DNA of 64,000 bases from Rhabdophis nuchalis (GCA_039707465.1 CM077649.1:14217501-14281500), one strand, 5' to 3'. Positions 1 through 11,951 are shown, numbered from the stretch's first letter. A program made the numbers and translations. Notes: a model not told the origin generated them from the sequence alone.

Positions 1-45
1 GGCGTTTGAATTAGTGAGAGTCAGCAGCTAAATTCAAATGCCAGA

Positions 46-103
46 TTTACAATCTTTACAATACAATAGCAGAGTTGGAAGGGACCTTCGAGGTCTTCTA
101 GTC
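46..103 (-). repeat. CR1 LINE 3' terminus, interrupted
   Basis: The stretch carries the CR1 3' end in reverse (the family's GGTTGGACTAGAxGACC...AAGGTCCCTTCCAACTCT signature). It breaks at 103 and resumes at about 607-640 (AGTCCAACCCCATGCTTAGG). The break is a hAT insertion with a near-matching 8-bp duplication. Read directly; family assignment rests on the well-known CR1 tail. Confidence 0.8.
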
Positions 104-606
104 CAGGGGTCCCCAACCCCCGGGCCATGGACCAGTGCTGGTCCGTGGCTTGATAGTAACTGGGCCGGAGTGAGCAGCGGAGAGAGTAGTGTAACTCTTA
201 GGAAAGTGTAGCAAACGCTCCGTTATCCTGGTGGCTGGCCGGGGCATTCTCTGGGGGCAGGACAGGGGCAACGGCCTGCATTGGGGCGGGGGGGCGGGGC
301 ACCACTTGGCCCTGTGTGGGGGGAAGGGGCTACCAGGCCCTCCTGCCCAGGACGCAGTCCGTCCTTCCCTGCCCCAGCCGAGGATCCTTCTCCCGGGACC
401 CCTGGCAGCTTTCCTGCCCAATTGCACGCAAGGCGCCCTCCCTGGGTCACGTTCCCACGAGACGTGGGTTCAAACCTCGGGTTCGTGACTGCCGAACACG
501 TGCGCGGCCCATGTGACTCGACTCACCCGCTGGAGGCTCCCAACGGTCCGTGGAATGTTTTTTACATGAAACCGGTCCCTGGGGCCAAAAAGGTTGGGGA
601 CCCCTG
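104..606. mobile_element. hAT-type MITE, GC-rich, CAGGGGTCCCCAACC ends
   Basis: Terminal inverted repeats CAGGGGTCCCCAACC / GGTTGGGGACCCCTG enclose 503 bases. Flanks TTCTAGTC (96-103) and TTTTAGTC (607-614) look like a slightly decayed 8-bp target duplication, the hAT size. It splits a CR1 copy, so it is younger than that copy. No transposase is encoded. Related copies lie at 16648, 25443 and 56578. Confidence 0.85.
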
Positions 607-654
607 TTTTAGTCCAACCCCATGCTTAGGCAGGAAACCCTATACTGGGAGCTG

Positions 655-1180
655 AAGTCCTTCAGACTTAAAGTTGCAAAGGTTGGAGACCCCTGCTCTA
701 GCTAGCTAGCTGTCATCTACCTTATCATCTATCTATCATCTATCTCTATACTGTTATTACATTTTACTTTATATATCAAATGCTGTCACTTTCAACTGAA
801 CTGGTCAATAAATCTTATAAATAAATAAAATATAAAAAAATAACCTGCCATTCTACATTTGCAACACCCATTGAAGCTGATAAATATGCAGGATTGCATT
901 TAGATTTGGCACAACTATGAAAAGTCGGGGTGGCTGGATGCCAAACTGCCTTCTTTCACTTTCTATCAGAGTTACTAAATGAAAAGATTCTTGTTTTTAT
1001 ATGAAATCAATGCAAAGAATGGATTCAGTTAACTGCAAATAAGTTAAATATTTAAGGTATAACCTTTAGATTATTTGTATGCAGATTCACTATCTGTCAT
1101 TGCTATATCCATCCTAAAGAAGTCATTATTCGTCAATTAATGTTACACTGGGAGTGGAAAGGTACGGAGATTGACAGAAA
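655..1180. other. No gene seen; MITE fragment then AT-rich DNA
   Basis: Bases 645-700 match the right half of the palindromic MITE family (GACTTAAAGTTGCAAAGGTTGGAGACCCCTG). A short TATC-type repeat follows at about 715-745. I see nothing coding in the remainder. Confidence 0.6.
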
Positions 1181-1185
1181 GCTAT

Positions 1186-1821
1186 TGTTGTGGCCAGCCA
1201 GCTGCCAGCAGAGCTGGAGGCAGACCCAGACGATGAGGAGGTTGAGGACGGACTTGGGCCAGTGCTGGAGTCAGGGGAAGGCTCTGATAGATGTTCTGCA
1301 TCGGACCCAGCGATGGAGCCAGGGCCCTCCGACATTTCCCATCCACCGGCGAAGCAGCTGCCAATGGAGGCTGATATAAGTGAGGAGGAGGAACAGCTGG
1401 GGCCTGTTCTGGATGTGCATATGAGCAGAGCAGTTAGAAGAGGTGAGCAACTGGGGGCAAGAAGTCGACTCGGGAAGCAAAGAACAGGGGAATGCTGAAT
1501 GGCCCCTCCCTGGCTGAGGAATAAATAGAAAGAATGAGGAATGGTTGTTGTAGGAGGCAACAGTTCGTATTTCTGTCGATTTTGCTCATTGTGTTTCATG
1601 AATCAAAGACTGCTTGTCAGAACTTAATTTGGAGCTTTTCGGCTGGGAGCTCACAACCTCGCAAGGAACTGATAAGGTCTGTTGCTGCATTTAACTCATT
1701 GCAAGACTCTTGCTTGGACTTTTCGGTGGATGAATGTCATTAATTCACAAGAGGTAAATAAAGAGGGTGTTTTCATGACCGGCAGTCTGTTTCTTGCTTC
1801 TGCTAAGGCTGGGTCAGAACA
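1186..1821 (+). mobile_element. Solo LTR
   Basis: The element starts TGTTGTGGCC and ends GGGTCAGAACA, giving TG...CA (TGTT...AACA) termini. It is flanked by a perfect 5-bp direct repeat GCTAT (1181-1185 and 1822-1826), the duplication size of Gypsy and retroviral integrases. The + strand carries a TATA-like AATAAATAG near 1521 and AATAAA near 1757, in the order expected for U3-R-U5. No primer-binding site or gag/pol sequence adjoins it, so it is a solo LTR left by recombination. The acidic open frame inside it (1190-1498) is not treated as a gene. Whether it is Gypsy or ERV cannot be decided here. Confidence 0.7.
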
Positions 1822-1934
1822 GCTATTTAAAATTATCTACTGAACCCGGAGTTTGAGTTTAGAACTCAAAATCCAGAACCCACTCAACACATTATCTGTT
1901 ATCTATTACATATTAATTAGTTCTTCCTCTAAAC

Positions 1935-2075
1935 CAGGGGTCTCCAACATTTGCAACTTTAAGTCTGAAGGACTTCAGCTCCCAGACTTCTCCAGCCAAC
2001 AAAGCTTTGCTGGCTGGAGAAGTCTGGGAGCTGAAGTCCTTTCAGACTTAAAGTTGCAAAGGTTGGAGACCCCTG
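1935..2075. mobile_element. Palindromic hAT MITE, TSD CTCTAAAC
   Basis: CAGGGGTCTCCAAC...GTTGGAGACCCCTG termini with perfect duplications CTCTAAAC (1927-1934, 2076-2083). The whole 141-base element is a near-perfect inverted repeat around AGCTTTGCTGGCTGG, with arms reading AACTTTAAGTCTGAAGGACT. Confidence 0.9.
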
Positions 2076-2140
2076 CTCTAAACTATGGTTGACAGTGAAA
2101 ACTGAAGACTAACATCTTTCACATTTCTCAAAATAAATAT

Positions 2141-2232
2141 TATGATGCCACCTTGTATTCACAAGACAGTTAAAAGGGGATATAATTATGATGCCACCTT
2201 GTATTCACAAGACAGTTAAAAGGGGATATATG
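2141..2232. repeat. 46-bp direct tandem duplication
   Basis: TATGATGCCACCTTGTATTC begins at 2141 and again at 2187. The two 46-base units are practically identical, so the duplication is recent. Confidence 0.9.
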
Positions 2233-2685
2233 AACTTCCTTCTTTCTCAGTCTCGAGAGGATCTTCCTGAATTATGGATTGAAGCACTCAAGGATGTTTC
2301 TCTAGCTTATCCCCTTCCATAGAGGAAAATATTGTCTCTTTTACAAACTATGCCAAAACCTGGGTCCCAGGACAAGGAAAGGATTTGAGATAGCACTGCT
2401 TCTATGCCTTTGAATTTATAAGTTGACTGCAGAGAGAATTCTGTATGCACAGAAATGGAAAGATAAGTCAATCATTATCTTTACTCCCCTTTGTGTAATG
2501 AAGTGGATTTACGTATAACTTGTGGGGCGAGGGAACTGATGTCACTAGTCGCATGCCTCATGCTACAAAGGCAGGTGATGGCATTGTAGACTGTATTTCA
2601 TTTTATCAACTTCTTTTACTTGCCTAGAAGGTGGATAGGGATCCTCTTATATTACAGGGCACCAAGTCAAGGCATCCCTATAGAA

Positions 2686-2793
2686 CAGTGTTTTTCAAAC
2701 TCCACAAATTTAAGATGTATGGATTTCTGACTGTAGAATTCGGGGGGGGTTGAAGTCCACACATCTTAAAGTTTCTGGGTTTGGAAACCACAG
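2686..2793. mobile_element. Decayed hAT MITE, CAGTGTTTTTCAAAC end
   Basis: Left end CAGTGTTTTTCAAAC, right end TTTGGAAACCACAG, with imperfect 8-bp flanks CTATAGAA / CTCTAGGA. It is related to the CAGTGTTTCTCAACC elements at 49753 and 61410. Confidence 0.6.
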
Positions 2794-3021
2794 CTCTAGG
2801 AGATACATGGTAGAACCAGCCATATCAAATCCGCAAAGCAGGGCTGGCTGAGAGCGTATATTCGGGAAGCTTCTGGAAGAGGAGATATGCAACTTCCAAT
2901 CTTTCGTTCTCAATCCCTCAGATAGTTCTTGCTAAAATGACAGCAATTGGGATCAGCAACTCCATTGCTAAGCAACCTAATTGTACAATGTGATGTCATG
3001 TCAACCCAGTTCCAATAATTT

Positions 3022-3450
3022 TGCGAGACCACCTCCTACCACACACCTCCCTTCGACCTGTTCGCTCACACAGGGAGGGCCTCCTCAGGGTGCCGTCTGC
3101 CGGTCAATGCCGGCTGGCGATCCCAGGGGAAGGGCCTTCTCTGGGGCAGGTCCAGCCTTCTGGAACGACCTGCCCCCCAATCTTCGCACCATCACTGACC
3201 TACGCCTCTTCCGTCGGATGCTTAAAATGCATTTTTTTCCATCTGGCTGGCCTGGCATAGATTAAGGGTTTAATTTTAAAGTTAGCATTTTAGTGATTTT
3301 AATTTTTTAGCACAGATTTTCTATTTAATTTAATTTTATATTATATGTATGTGTTGTGGTTTTTACCTTTTTCTGTACACCGCCTTGAGTCCTACCACGG
3401 AGAATAGGGCGGTATATAAATTTGAAAAATAAATAAATAAATAAATAAAA
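3022..3450 (+). mobile_element. L2-clade LINE, 5'-truncated 3' end
   Basis: It encodes the C-terminal part of the L2 ORF2 (ACRSMPAGDPRGRAFSGAG, then FWNDLPPNLRTITDL), followed by the family 3' tail: CACCGCC-TTGAGTCC, the partner AGGGCGG, and an (AAAT)n end. Other copies in the window show the same order. Not functional. Confidence 0.85.
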
Positions 3451-3495
3451 ATTAAGTGAAGCTTTCATGGTTGCAGTTTCCTGTGGACACATGAC

Positions 3496-3739
3496 CAGGG
3501 GTGGGATTCTACCAGTTCAGACCAGTTTGGGCAAACCGGTTTGCTTCGATGATCCAGTGGGCCTGCCCGCCCATCCCTGCGCTTTACTGACCTTTATCTT
3601 CTTGGCTGAGCCACGGGGCAGAGTGAATTGCAGCGCATTGGCTGTTTTCCTCCCCAGCAGCAATGGGGAAGGTAAGTATTATCAAAACTGCATGTGCACA
3701 AAGCGAACCGGTTGTTAAATTGCTAGGATCTCACCCCTG
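3496..3739. mobile_element. hAT MITE, CAGGGGTGGGATTC end
   Basis: CAGGGGTGGGATTC...CTCACCCCTG with flanks CACATGAC (3488-3495) and CACATGAG (3740-3747), 7 of 8 matching. The ends belong to the CAGTGGTGGGTTC / GAACCCACCACTG superfamily repeated across the window. Confidence 0.8.
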
Positions 3740-3872
3740 CACATGAGCATCACTTGCAACGTATTGCCAGCTTGTCAGAAACTGGTAGTAAAGATCACAA
3801 ATGGCAATCACATGACTTCAGGATCCTGCAATGTTGTAATTGTGACCCAGTTTCAAGTGTCCATATCATGAT

Positions 3873-4334
3873 AACCAGGGACCTGGATACCTGCAAGACC
3901 GCCTCCTGCTACCAAATACCTCCCACTGACCAGTTCACTCCCACAGAGAGGGCCGACACCGTCAAGGTGTCGTCAGCCAGGCAATGTCAGCTGGCGACCC
4001 CTAGGGGGAAAGCCTTCTCTGTGGCGGCTCCTGCCCTCTGGAATGACCTACCCACCGACCTACGCATGACCACGGACCTGCGCCTCTTCCTTCGGGCCTT
4101 GAAGACCTATTTATTTCATGCGGCTGGCCTGGCGTAGTTTTAATATGGTTTTTAGTAGGGTTTTTTTAAGGTTTTAGCACAGGCCAACCATTTAATACAT
4201 TTTTAAATGTATTTTATATTTTATACCACTGATTTTTATTGCTGCCTGTACACCACCCTGAGTCCCGGAAGGGAGAAGGGCGGTATAAAAATTTAATAAA
4301 TAAAATAAAATAAATAAATAAATGAATGAATGAA
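3873..4334 (+). mobile_element. L2-clade LINE 3' fragment
   Basis: Broken ORF2 C-terminus with ALWNDLPTDLRMTTDLRLF, then the CACCCTGAGTCC...GGGAGAAGGGCGG tail and (AATAA)n. Confidence 0.85.
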
Positions 4335-4732
4335 TGATCATTTGACCATAATTTGATCATCACTGTGATTGATGCAACTATGAGGGCTGGTAGTAAGTAC
4401 CACGTATGGAGTGCTATAATAACTTTGGACAGTTGCTGAAGAGTTGTTCCACAAAGACTACCTATAATAGGGGCTCCATATATCTTGTCATATAATTATA
4501 GCCAGTTCTTGCCTTGGCTTCTGATTGTTACCAACTTATTTTAAAAACGTAGTAACAACAACTATGAATAGACAAGGCTAAATGGAAGTATGCAAAACAA
4601 AATGTAGGAAGTTGCTGCAATGTTTCGTGTAAATTTTTTAAAAGTACTATTGATATATCCCTATTCCATTTCTTTGTATAATTTTAACCTTTCAACTTAC
4701 TTTCAGCTTCCTTTTTGATAACAGTTTCTAGA
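4335..4732. other. No gene seen; AT-rich spacer
   Basis: An AATGAATGAATG run then unique-looking AT-rich sequence up to the next L2 fragment. I see no exon or element ends. Confidence 0.5.
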
Positions 4733-5287
4733 TGCTTCCATATAACACCGATCCTGCGCGAGCTGCACTGGCTTCCTGTGGTCTTTCGGGTGCGCTTCAA
4801 GGTTTTGACGACCATCTTTAAAGCGCTCCATGGCTCGGGGCCTAGTTATATGCAAGACCGCCTCCTGCCCCATACATCCCTTCGGCCGATCCGCTCCCAC
4901 AGAGAGGGCCTTCTCAGGGTGCCGTCGGCCGGACAATGCCGTCTGGCGGCACTCAGGGGAAGAGCCTTCTCTGTGGCGGGCCCTGCCCTTTGGAACAACC
5001 TACCCCCTGAATTGCGTACCATCATGGACCTCCGCCTCTTCCGCCAGTGTCTAAAGATCACATCTTTTTCAGCAAGCCGGCCTAGCCTAACCCTCCCATC
5101 GAGACTATTTAGATAGTTTTAAATTGGGGGTTTTAATTTGATTTTAGCATAGGATTATAATTTAATTTAATATATTTTTAAATTCAGTATTTATTGTATT
5201 GTTTTGTACGTTTTTAAATTCCTGTGTGCCGCCCTGGGTCCTTTGTGGAGAAGGGCGGGATATAAATGTGATTTAAAAAAATAAATA
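4733..5287 (+). mobile_element. L2-clade LINE 3' fragment
   Basis: Reads HITPILRELHWLPVVFRVRF...FKALHGSGPSYMQDR...[19 protein letters not shown], the L2 ORF2 C-terminus, then the GCCGCCCTGGGTCC...AGAAGGGCGG tail. The frame breaks before the tail, so it is a dead copy. Confidence 0.85.
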
Positions 5288-6089
5288 TTCTCCTCCATTC
5301 GGTCCAATCTTGGAAATACAGTATAAAGGATGTAAGAATCCATTTTGGAAATCTGCTGTGTTCCTTTCCAGTCCTTTTCATTTACGATAAATGCATACAA
5401 TTAAAGATAAAGGGCTTGGAATAGCCCCCACAAACAGAAACGCACATGCACACACTTTCACATTTTGAAAACAACCGTCTTTGCTTGCCCTTTGGAAGTA
5501 ATCTAGCATAATTGCAGACCATGATTTCTTTGTATCTGAAATGCATCTGACTTTTGCTGCCTCTAAAAAAACAAGAGGTGGCATGTAGGTGACTTTGAAG
5601 TCCTATTTTGCTCATCATTCCAAGTTCCCCTCTTTTTAAATCATTCATTAGAAGTACTGTAAGTAGTTTGCTGCTTTACCTCTAGAGGGAAGTCTTGGAC
5701 AGGACTGGAAAACAAATCAAGCTAAACAGAATGCCTGTAGAAAGCTGAGGAAAACAAGTGCGATTAAGCTATTTTAATATAGATGGAGCGTTCTTGGAAA
5801 GTTAAGAGTGATGTACTTGTGCTGCAGAGGATATGATTAAATGACTAAATACAAAATTATAGGAATGCCACAGTGCTTTGCTGCCTTCAGCAAAGATAAA
5901 TCAACATTAAACTAAGCACAGGAATTTTTAAAAATATTTTTAGAAATCAAAATACCCCATCCCAGAGTCAAGTCTGCCATTAAAAAATCATATTAGAGCC
6001 CCAGGGGGGAAAAGAATGAAAATCGGGTAAACAGACCAAAGGCCTGTCTTGTTAAAAAATAAATCTTTATTTGATGGTAGAACATTTGA
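5288..6089. other. No gene seen
   Basis: AT-rich sequence without recognisable exon, element ends or RNA gene. Open frames here (5378-5648, - strand) have no supporting motif. Confidence 0.5.
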
Positions 6090-6490
6090 TGTTCCACTGA
6101 TGAATTGTTCTAACTGTCAGGAAATTTCTCCCCAGTTCCAAGTTGCTTCTCTCCTTGATTAGTTTCCACCCATTGCTTCTTGTTCTACCTGCAGATGCTT
6201 TGGAGAATAGCTTGACTCCCTCTTCTTTGTTAGCCCCTTAAATATTGGAATACTGCTATCATGTCACCCCTAGTCCTTCTTTTCATTAACCTAGACCAGA
6301 GGTGGGCAAACTTTGCAACTTTAAGTCTGAGGGACTTCAGCTCCCAGAAGTCTATTCCAGCAATTGCTTCTATGTTTTATCTTTCAGCCCCTTAATTATC
6401 TTTGTTGCTCTTCTCTGCACTCTTTCAAGATCTCTTTTATATCATGGTGACCAAAACTGGATTTTTTTAAACTTGAGGTTGAGTGGCTAG
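6090..6490 (-). mobile_element. CR1 LINE fragment holding a MITE remnant
   Basis: In reverse it carries the CR1 C-terminal region (the [10 protein letters not shown] and LRRNFL-type segments). A one-sided piece of the palindromic MITE (CAGAGGTGGGCAAACTTTGC) interrupts it at about 6297-6362. Confidence 0.7.
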
Positions 6491-6805
6491 AGCAGTGCCA
6501 TCAAAGACAAATTTGCAATTCCCCAGAAAATCTAGATTTATTATTTTGATTTTGAATTTTCCCAAGAAATCAGTGATTCTGTGGTTAACATTTCCCCCTG
6601 AAGTTCAGAAGCCTGATTTTCTGTTATACTAAAATATATGATGAACACATTTCAGAATACACTTGAGAGGAAAATTGCTGAAATAATAATAATAATCTTT
6701 ATTGTCATTGTAATAAGATTGTAATAAAACTATATCAAAGAGGATTGTTTTGCCGCTCACAACTTTTCACCTACAAACATTTCAGTTAGAAAATATTTTC
6801 AAGCA

Positions 6806-6880
<75 letters not shown>
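6806..6880. repeat. (TAA)n microsatellite
   Basis: About 25 uninterrupted TAA units abut the 3' end of the reverse L2 copy at 6881, so they are probably its expanded 3' tail. Confidence 0.95.
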
Positions 6881-6881
<1 letters not shown>

Positions 6882-7487
6882 TTTATTTATATCCCGCTCT
6901 CTCTCCCCGAAGGGACTCGAGGCGGGGCACAGGGAAATTAAAAACAAATTACAACAACAAAGTACAAAGTTAAAATCAAATTAAACTTACCCTGTGCTAA
7001 AACTTCTATAAAAATAAAACTATCCCTAATAAACCCCTTAATAATTTAAAATTTAAATTAAAGTTACCCTAGGCCATGAGTTTTTAATAGCTGTCGGAAG
7101 GAGCGAAGGTCCGTGGTTGTTCTGATTTTGGGGGGAAGGTCGTTCCAGAGGGTCGGGCCCGCCACAGAGAAGGCCCTTCCCCTGGGCGTCGCCCGCTGGC
7201 ACAGCCTAGTGGACAGCACCCTGAGAAGTCCCTCTCTGTGGGAGCGAATCGGCCGCAGGGATGTATGAGGCAGAATGCGATCCCGCAGATAGCTAGGTCC
7301 CGTGCCATGGAGCGCTTTAAAGATGGTAACTAACACCTTGAAGCGCACCCGAAAGACGACAGGCAGCCAATGCAGCTCGCACAGGAGCGGTGTTATATGG
7401 GAGAACCTAGAGGCTCCCATAACTACCCGCGCGGCTGCATTCTGGACTAGCTGAAGCCTTCAGGTGCACCTCAAGGGGAGCCCCATG
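6881..7487 (-). mobile_element. L2-clade LINE 3' end, minus strand
   Basis: Minus-strand reading gives FSHITPLLCELHWLPVVFRV, HGTGPSYLRDR and LWNDLPPKIRTTTDLRSF, the ORF2 C-terminus, with the GGGACTCGAGGCGGGGCAC tail at the left. 5'-truncated near 7487. Confidence 0.85.
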
Positions 7488-8141
7488 TAGAGAAATAAGA
7501 TCTCTGTGCTCTTTTGTTCAAATGATCTTAAGCAGATTTCAATAAAGAGAGCAGTAGGTAGCAGCATCCCAAAGTGTTCAGATTTTTAAAAGTCAATCAC
7601 TCATAGCCACTTGAGAATGAAAGGGAATAAGCAACCAATATAGGTTGGTGTATTAGAAATCCTAATCATTTGCCACAAGAATCTTGAGCCTAGAAGAATA
7701 TGAGCCTAAATGAATGTGCATATGTTATGAGGTTTACAATTAATATTTAGTAAAACATTAGTAAGAGAGAAAAACAGAATAAATTGAGTTGCTTTATAAT
7801 ATACACAAAAAGAAATATGCATTTTTGAGCTTAATATTTATACTATATTATTTGTAATTGATAAAAATAGCAGAGAAAAGGGGGGAAAGAGAAAAAGACA
7901 TCCCTATTAAATTAAATTTAACTTTTTTCTCCAGGCTCCACCACATCTTTTGAGATGCCTCAGTTCAAAACATGTTATATGCAAGATACACACACATGCA
8001 CATCCTTGCTGTAGAGCCAGTCAATCCATATAGAGAGTCAAAATGACAGTTATTTTATCCTTGTAAATTAATGGCCCTTGCACACATATTGTACTTTCAA
8101 AATAGAAATTAGGGAATTTTTGCTCAATAATGCATCTGTTG
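7488..8141. other. No gene seen; AT-rich
   Basis: No exon, element terminus or RNA gene recognised. Confidence 0.5.
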
Positions 8142-11100
8142 CAGGGGTGGGTTCCTCCCAGTTCTAACCTCTTCTATAGAAGAGGTTCCACAAATCTACA
8201 ATGCCGTTTAGAACTGGTTTCAGCTCCCTCCCCCTACCCATCCACCTATCATCAAGATGAAGAGCGAGAGGAGGAATTCTGGGAGTTAATAATAATAATA
8301 ATAATAATTTATTTTACATACCGCGTCCTCTCCCCAGGGGGACTCGGAGCAGTGCACAGGGAAAACATTAAAACACATAAAATATATACATAAGTAAATA
8401 CAATAAGTAAAAACAGATTAAATCTAATTGTCCCTGCACTAAAATCCCCATTTTTAAAATTAACGTTCCCTAACCCCTAAGGTAGAGACTAACCTAGGCC
8501 GGCCAAGCAGAAAAAGTGTGTTTTTAATTTCTGACGGAAGGAGCGGAGGTCCGTAGTTGTTCTAATATCGGGGGGAAGGTCGTTCCAGAGGGCTGGGCCC
8601 GCCACAGAGAAGGCCCTTTCCCTGGGCGTCGCCCGCTGACAAAGTCTAGTGGACGGCACCCGGAGAAGTCCCTCTCTGTGGGAGCGAATCGGCCTGGAGG
8701 ATGTATGGGGCAGGATCCGATCCCGCAGATAGCTAGGTCCCGAGCCATGGAGCGCTTTGAAGATGAGAACTAGCACCTTGAAGCGCACCCGAAAGACGAC
8801 AGGTAGCCAGTGCAGCTCGTGCAAGAGAGGTGTTACATGGGTATACCTTGATTTACCCATTATTGCTCGCGCGGCGGCATTCTGGACCAGCTGAAGTCTT
8901 CGGGTGCACCTCAAGGGGAGCCCCATGTAGAGAGAGTTACAATAGTCCAGTCGGGATGTCACGAGGGCATGAGTGACTGTGCAAAGGGCATCCCGATCCA
9001 ATAGGGGGCGCAACTGGCGTACCAGGCGAACCTGGTAAAACGCCCTCCTGGCCACGGCTGTCACTTGATCTTCCATGGACAGCCGGGTATCCAGGAGGAC
9101 ACCCAAGTTGCGCACCCCATCCACAGGGGCAAGGTGTTCGCCCCCTATGGCCAGTGATGGAGTCAACTGGTTGAATCGGGCGGCCGGAAACCACAGCCAC
9201 TCGGTCTTGGCCGGGTTGAGTCTGAGTCTGTTACTTCCCATCCAGATCCGCACGGCTTCCAGGCACTGGCACATCACTGCTACGGCATCGTTGGGGTGGT
9301 TTGGGGTAGATATATACAGCTGTGTATCATCAGCGTAGAGGTGATACTCTACCCCAAAACCACGGATGATCTCACCCAGCGGCTTCATATATGTGTTAAA
9401 CAGGAGAGGCGAGAGGACCAACCCCTGGGGCACCCCACATGTGAGGGGTCTCGAGGTCGACCTCTGCTCTCCTGCCAACACAAATTGCGATCGACCGGAG
9501 AGGTAGGAGGAGAACCACCGTAAAACCCCACCCCCAACCCCCCCAGCCGATGCAATAGGATACCATGGTCGATGGTATCAAAAGCCGCTGAGAGGTCTAA
9601 TAGGACCAGGATGGAGGAACAACCCCCATCTCTGGCCCTCCAGAGATCATCTACCAACGCGACCAATGCCGTCTCGGTACTGTGCCCGGGCCGAAAGCCG
9701 GACCGGCGTTGGTCTAGATAATCAATTTCCTCCAGGTGACGGGGAAACTGTTGTGCCACCACACTCTCAACAACCTTCGCCAAAAAGGGAAGGTTGGAGA
9801 CGGGACGATAGTTGGCTAATAAAGCTGGGTCCAAAGAGGGCTTCTTCAGGAGGGGCCTCACCATGGCCTCTTTAAGGGAGGCAGGCAAGAAATCCTCACT
9901 TAGAGAAGCGTTGACAACCTCTTGGAGCCAGCCTCGTGTCACCTCCCAGGATGCCAGTACAAGCCAGGAAGGACACGGGTCCAATAAACATGTGGTGGCT
10001 CGCAGTCGCCCACGTAACCTGTCCATATCCTCGGAAGTAACAGAGTCAAACTCCTCCCAACCAAGATCCGCCTCGTGGCCTCCCACTGGACCATCAATGG
10101 AGACTAACTCGTTATATATCTGAGCGATTTTCTCCTGCAGATAAATCACAAATTCCTCTGCTCTACCCTGCAATGGGGCTTCCCGCACCCTCTGTTGAAG
10201 GAGGGAATGGGTCACCCTAAACAGGGCGGCAGGGCGGTTATCTGCGGATGCTATGAGAGTGGCACAGTGATGGCGTTTGGCCACTCTCAGCGCCACAATG
10301 TAAGTCCGTAAATGGGCTCTTACCTGTGTTCGGTCGGATTCAGATCGAGTAGACCTCCATCTTCTCTCTAGGCATCTCTTGTGGCGCTTCATCACCCTTA
10401 GCTCCTCGGTGAACCAAGGCGCCAGGGTGGCTCGCTGCCGCAAGAGAGGCCGCAAGGGCGCGACCGATCCAAGGCTCCCGTGGTCGCAGTGTTCCATGCG
10501 GCCACGAGGTCCTCCATCGGGGCGCGGGTCAGGGATACAGGAAGTGGCCCAAGCGCCGCTTGGAACCCATCGGGGTCCATCAGGCGCCTGGGGCGGAACC
10601 AAATAGGTGACTCAGGTTCCGCCTCCCCGCGGTGAGGGGCAGCGGTTGGAAAGTCGAGCCGGAGAAGTGAGTGGTCTGACCATGACAAGGGCGTGATGAC
10701 TATATCCCCTATACCCAGATCACTCTTCCATTGGCCTGAGACAAAGATGAGATCCGGTGTATGTCCACCCTCGTGGGTGGGGCCTTGAATTAATTGGGTC
10801 AGGTCCATGGCCGTCATGGAAGCCATGAACTCCCGAGCTACCTCGGATGATTCACCCGCCGATGGCAGATTAAAGTCCCCCATGACTAAAAGTCTGGGGG
10901 TCTCAACTGCCATCGTAGCGATCACCTCGAGGAGCTCGGACAGGGCTGCTGTTACATAGCGGGGAGCCAGGTATACAACCAGCAAGCCCAACTGCCTCCC
11001 TAGGCCCCACTTCACACAGAGGGACTCACAACCGGTGGTCTGTGGCACAATGGTCTCTCTCGGCTTCGACCTTCCCTAACAATAACCGCTACCCCACCAC

Positions 11101-11951
11101 CCCTGCCTAGGGCCCGGGGCTGATGAAAAGCACGGTAACCTGGTGGGCACATTTCAACGAGGGGGAGTCCTCCTTCGTGGCCCAACCAGGTCTCCGCAAT
11201 TCCTACCAGGTCCGGCTCCCCCTCTGACACAAGGTCATGAATGAGGGGGGTTTTGTTGACCACGGACCTGGCGTTGCAAAACATCAGCCGCTGGCCCTGG
11301 CTCTGTACTCCCTGACCACCTAGCCTGCGGGGGTTGTGGCACCTGACCGTTTGTAACCATCGGCCTCGTGCCCCCAACCGGGAGGATGGAACTTGTCTCC
11401 CATCGGATCTGCCTCTCCCTGCCACCCTCTCGATGGGTAGGCCCTCCATGGAAACGACCCCTGTATCCCCCCTCTTAGCGGATCCATCCGCCTCCTTCCG
11501 TAGTCTGCTGGCTTGGCCCGTTCCCTTCTGGCTAGTCTCTACCTGTCTATACCCTCCCCCCTCCCTGGTACCCCCTAAAATAGACAACAAATTTTTTACT
11601 AAAAAAACCCTGAGGCCGTGCTTCGCCCGTTGAAGTCCACAAGTCTTAAAGCTGTCAAGTTTGAACACCCCTAGGGTTTTTTTTTCCCTAAAGGGTTAGG
11701 GGTGCAAGGGTCTTGTAACTTGATAGCTTTAAGACTTGTGTGCTTCAAATGCCAGAGTTTCTGAGCCCACATTTTGGTTGCTAAGCAAGAGCGTTGTTAA
11801 GTGACTTTCACCAGATTTTACAAGTTGGCCATGCCCACCCAGTCACATGACTGCCAAGCCACTCCCACTCGGTCACATGGCCAGCAAGCCACTCCCACAA
11901 AGCAGGCCACACCTACAGAAGAGGTCCTAAAAACTTTGAAACTCACCACTG
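8142..11951. mobile_element. hAT element split by a 3.3-kb L2
   Basis: The left end CAGGGGTGGGTTCCTCC (8142) pairs with the right end GAAACTCACCACTG (11951). Flanks ATCTGTTG (8134-8141) and ATGTGTTG (11952-11959) match 7 of 8. The interior stops at GAATTCTGGGAGTT (about 8286) and resumes at TTGAAGTCCACAAGTC (about 11628). The copy at 23848-24296 shows these two pieces joined, so the L2 went into a pre-existing hAT. The hAT itself is non-autonomous. Confidence 0.85.
8287..11627 (-). mobile_element. L2-clade LINE, near full-length ORF2, broken
   Basis: Minus strand, 5' to 3': an endonuclease region near 11300-11050 (LMFCNARSVVNKTPLIHDL, then AETWLGHEGG, PPGYRAFHQPRA and GRGGGVAVI), and further endonuclease residues near 10680 (SDHSLLRLDF). 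Reverse transcriptase follows, with LANYRPVSNLPFLAKVVE and DLSAAFDTIDHGIL near 9600-9780, CGVPQGLVLSPLLFNTY near 9400, and the catalytic YADD at 9326-9337. The C-terminus has LDYCNSLYMGLP and LWNDLPPDIRTTTDLRSF. The endonuclease and RT style is L2, not CR1. ORF2 is split over four overlapping frames, so it is inactive. The 3' tail is GAGTCCCC...GCGGTATG plus (ATT)n at 8289-8310. Confidence 0.9.

Noticed and set aside
1190..1498. Acidic 102-aa open frame as a host gene
   Set aside because: It lies wholly inside a TSD-flanked LTR and has no splice sites or known domain.
8489..11668. Long minus-strand frames as host genes
   Set aside because: They contain L2 endonuclease and YADD reverse transcriptase motifs and are broken pieces of one LINE.
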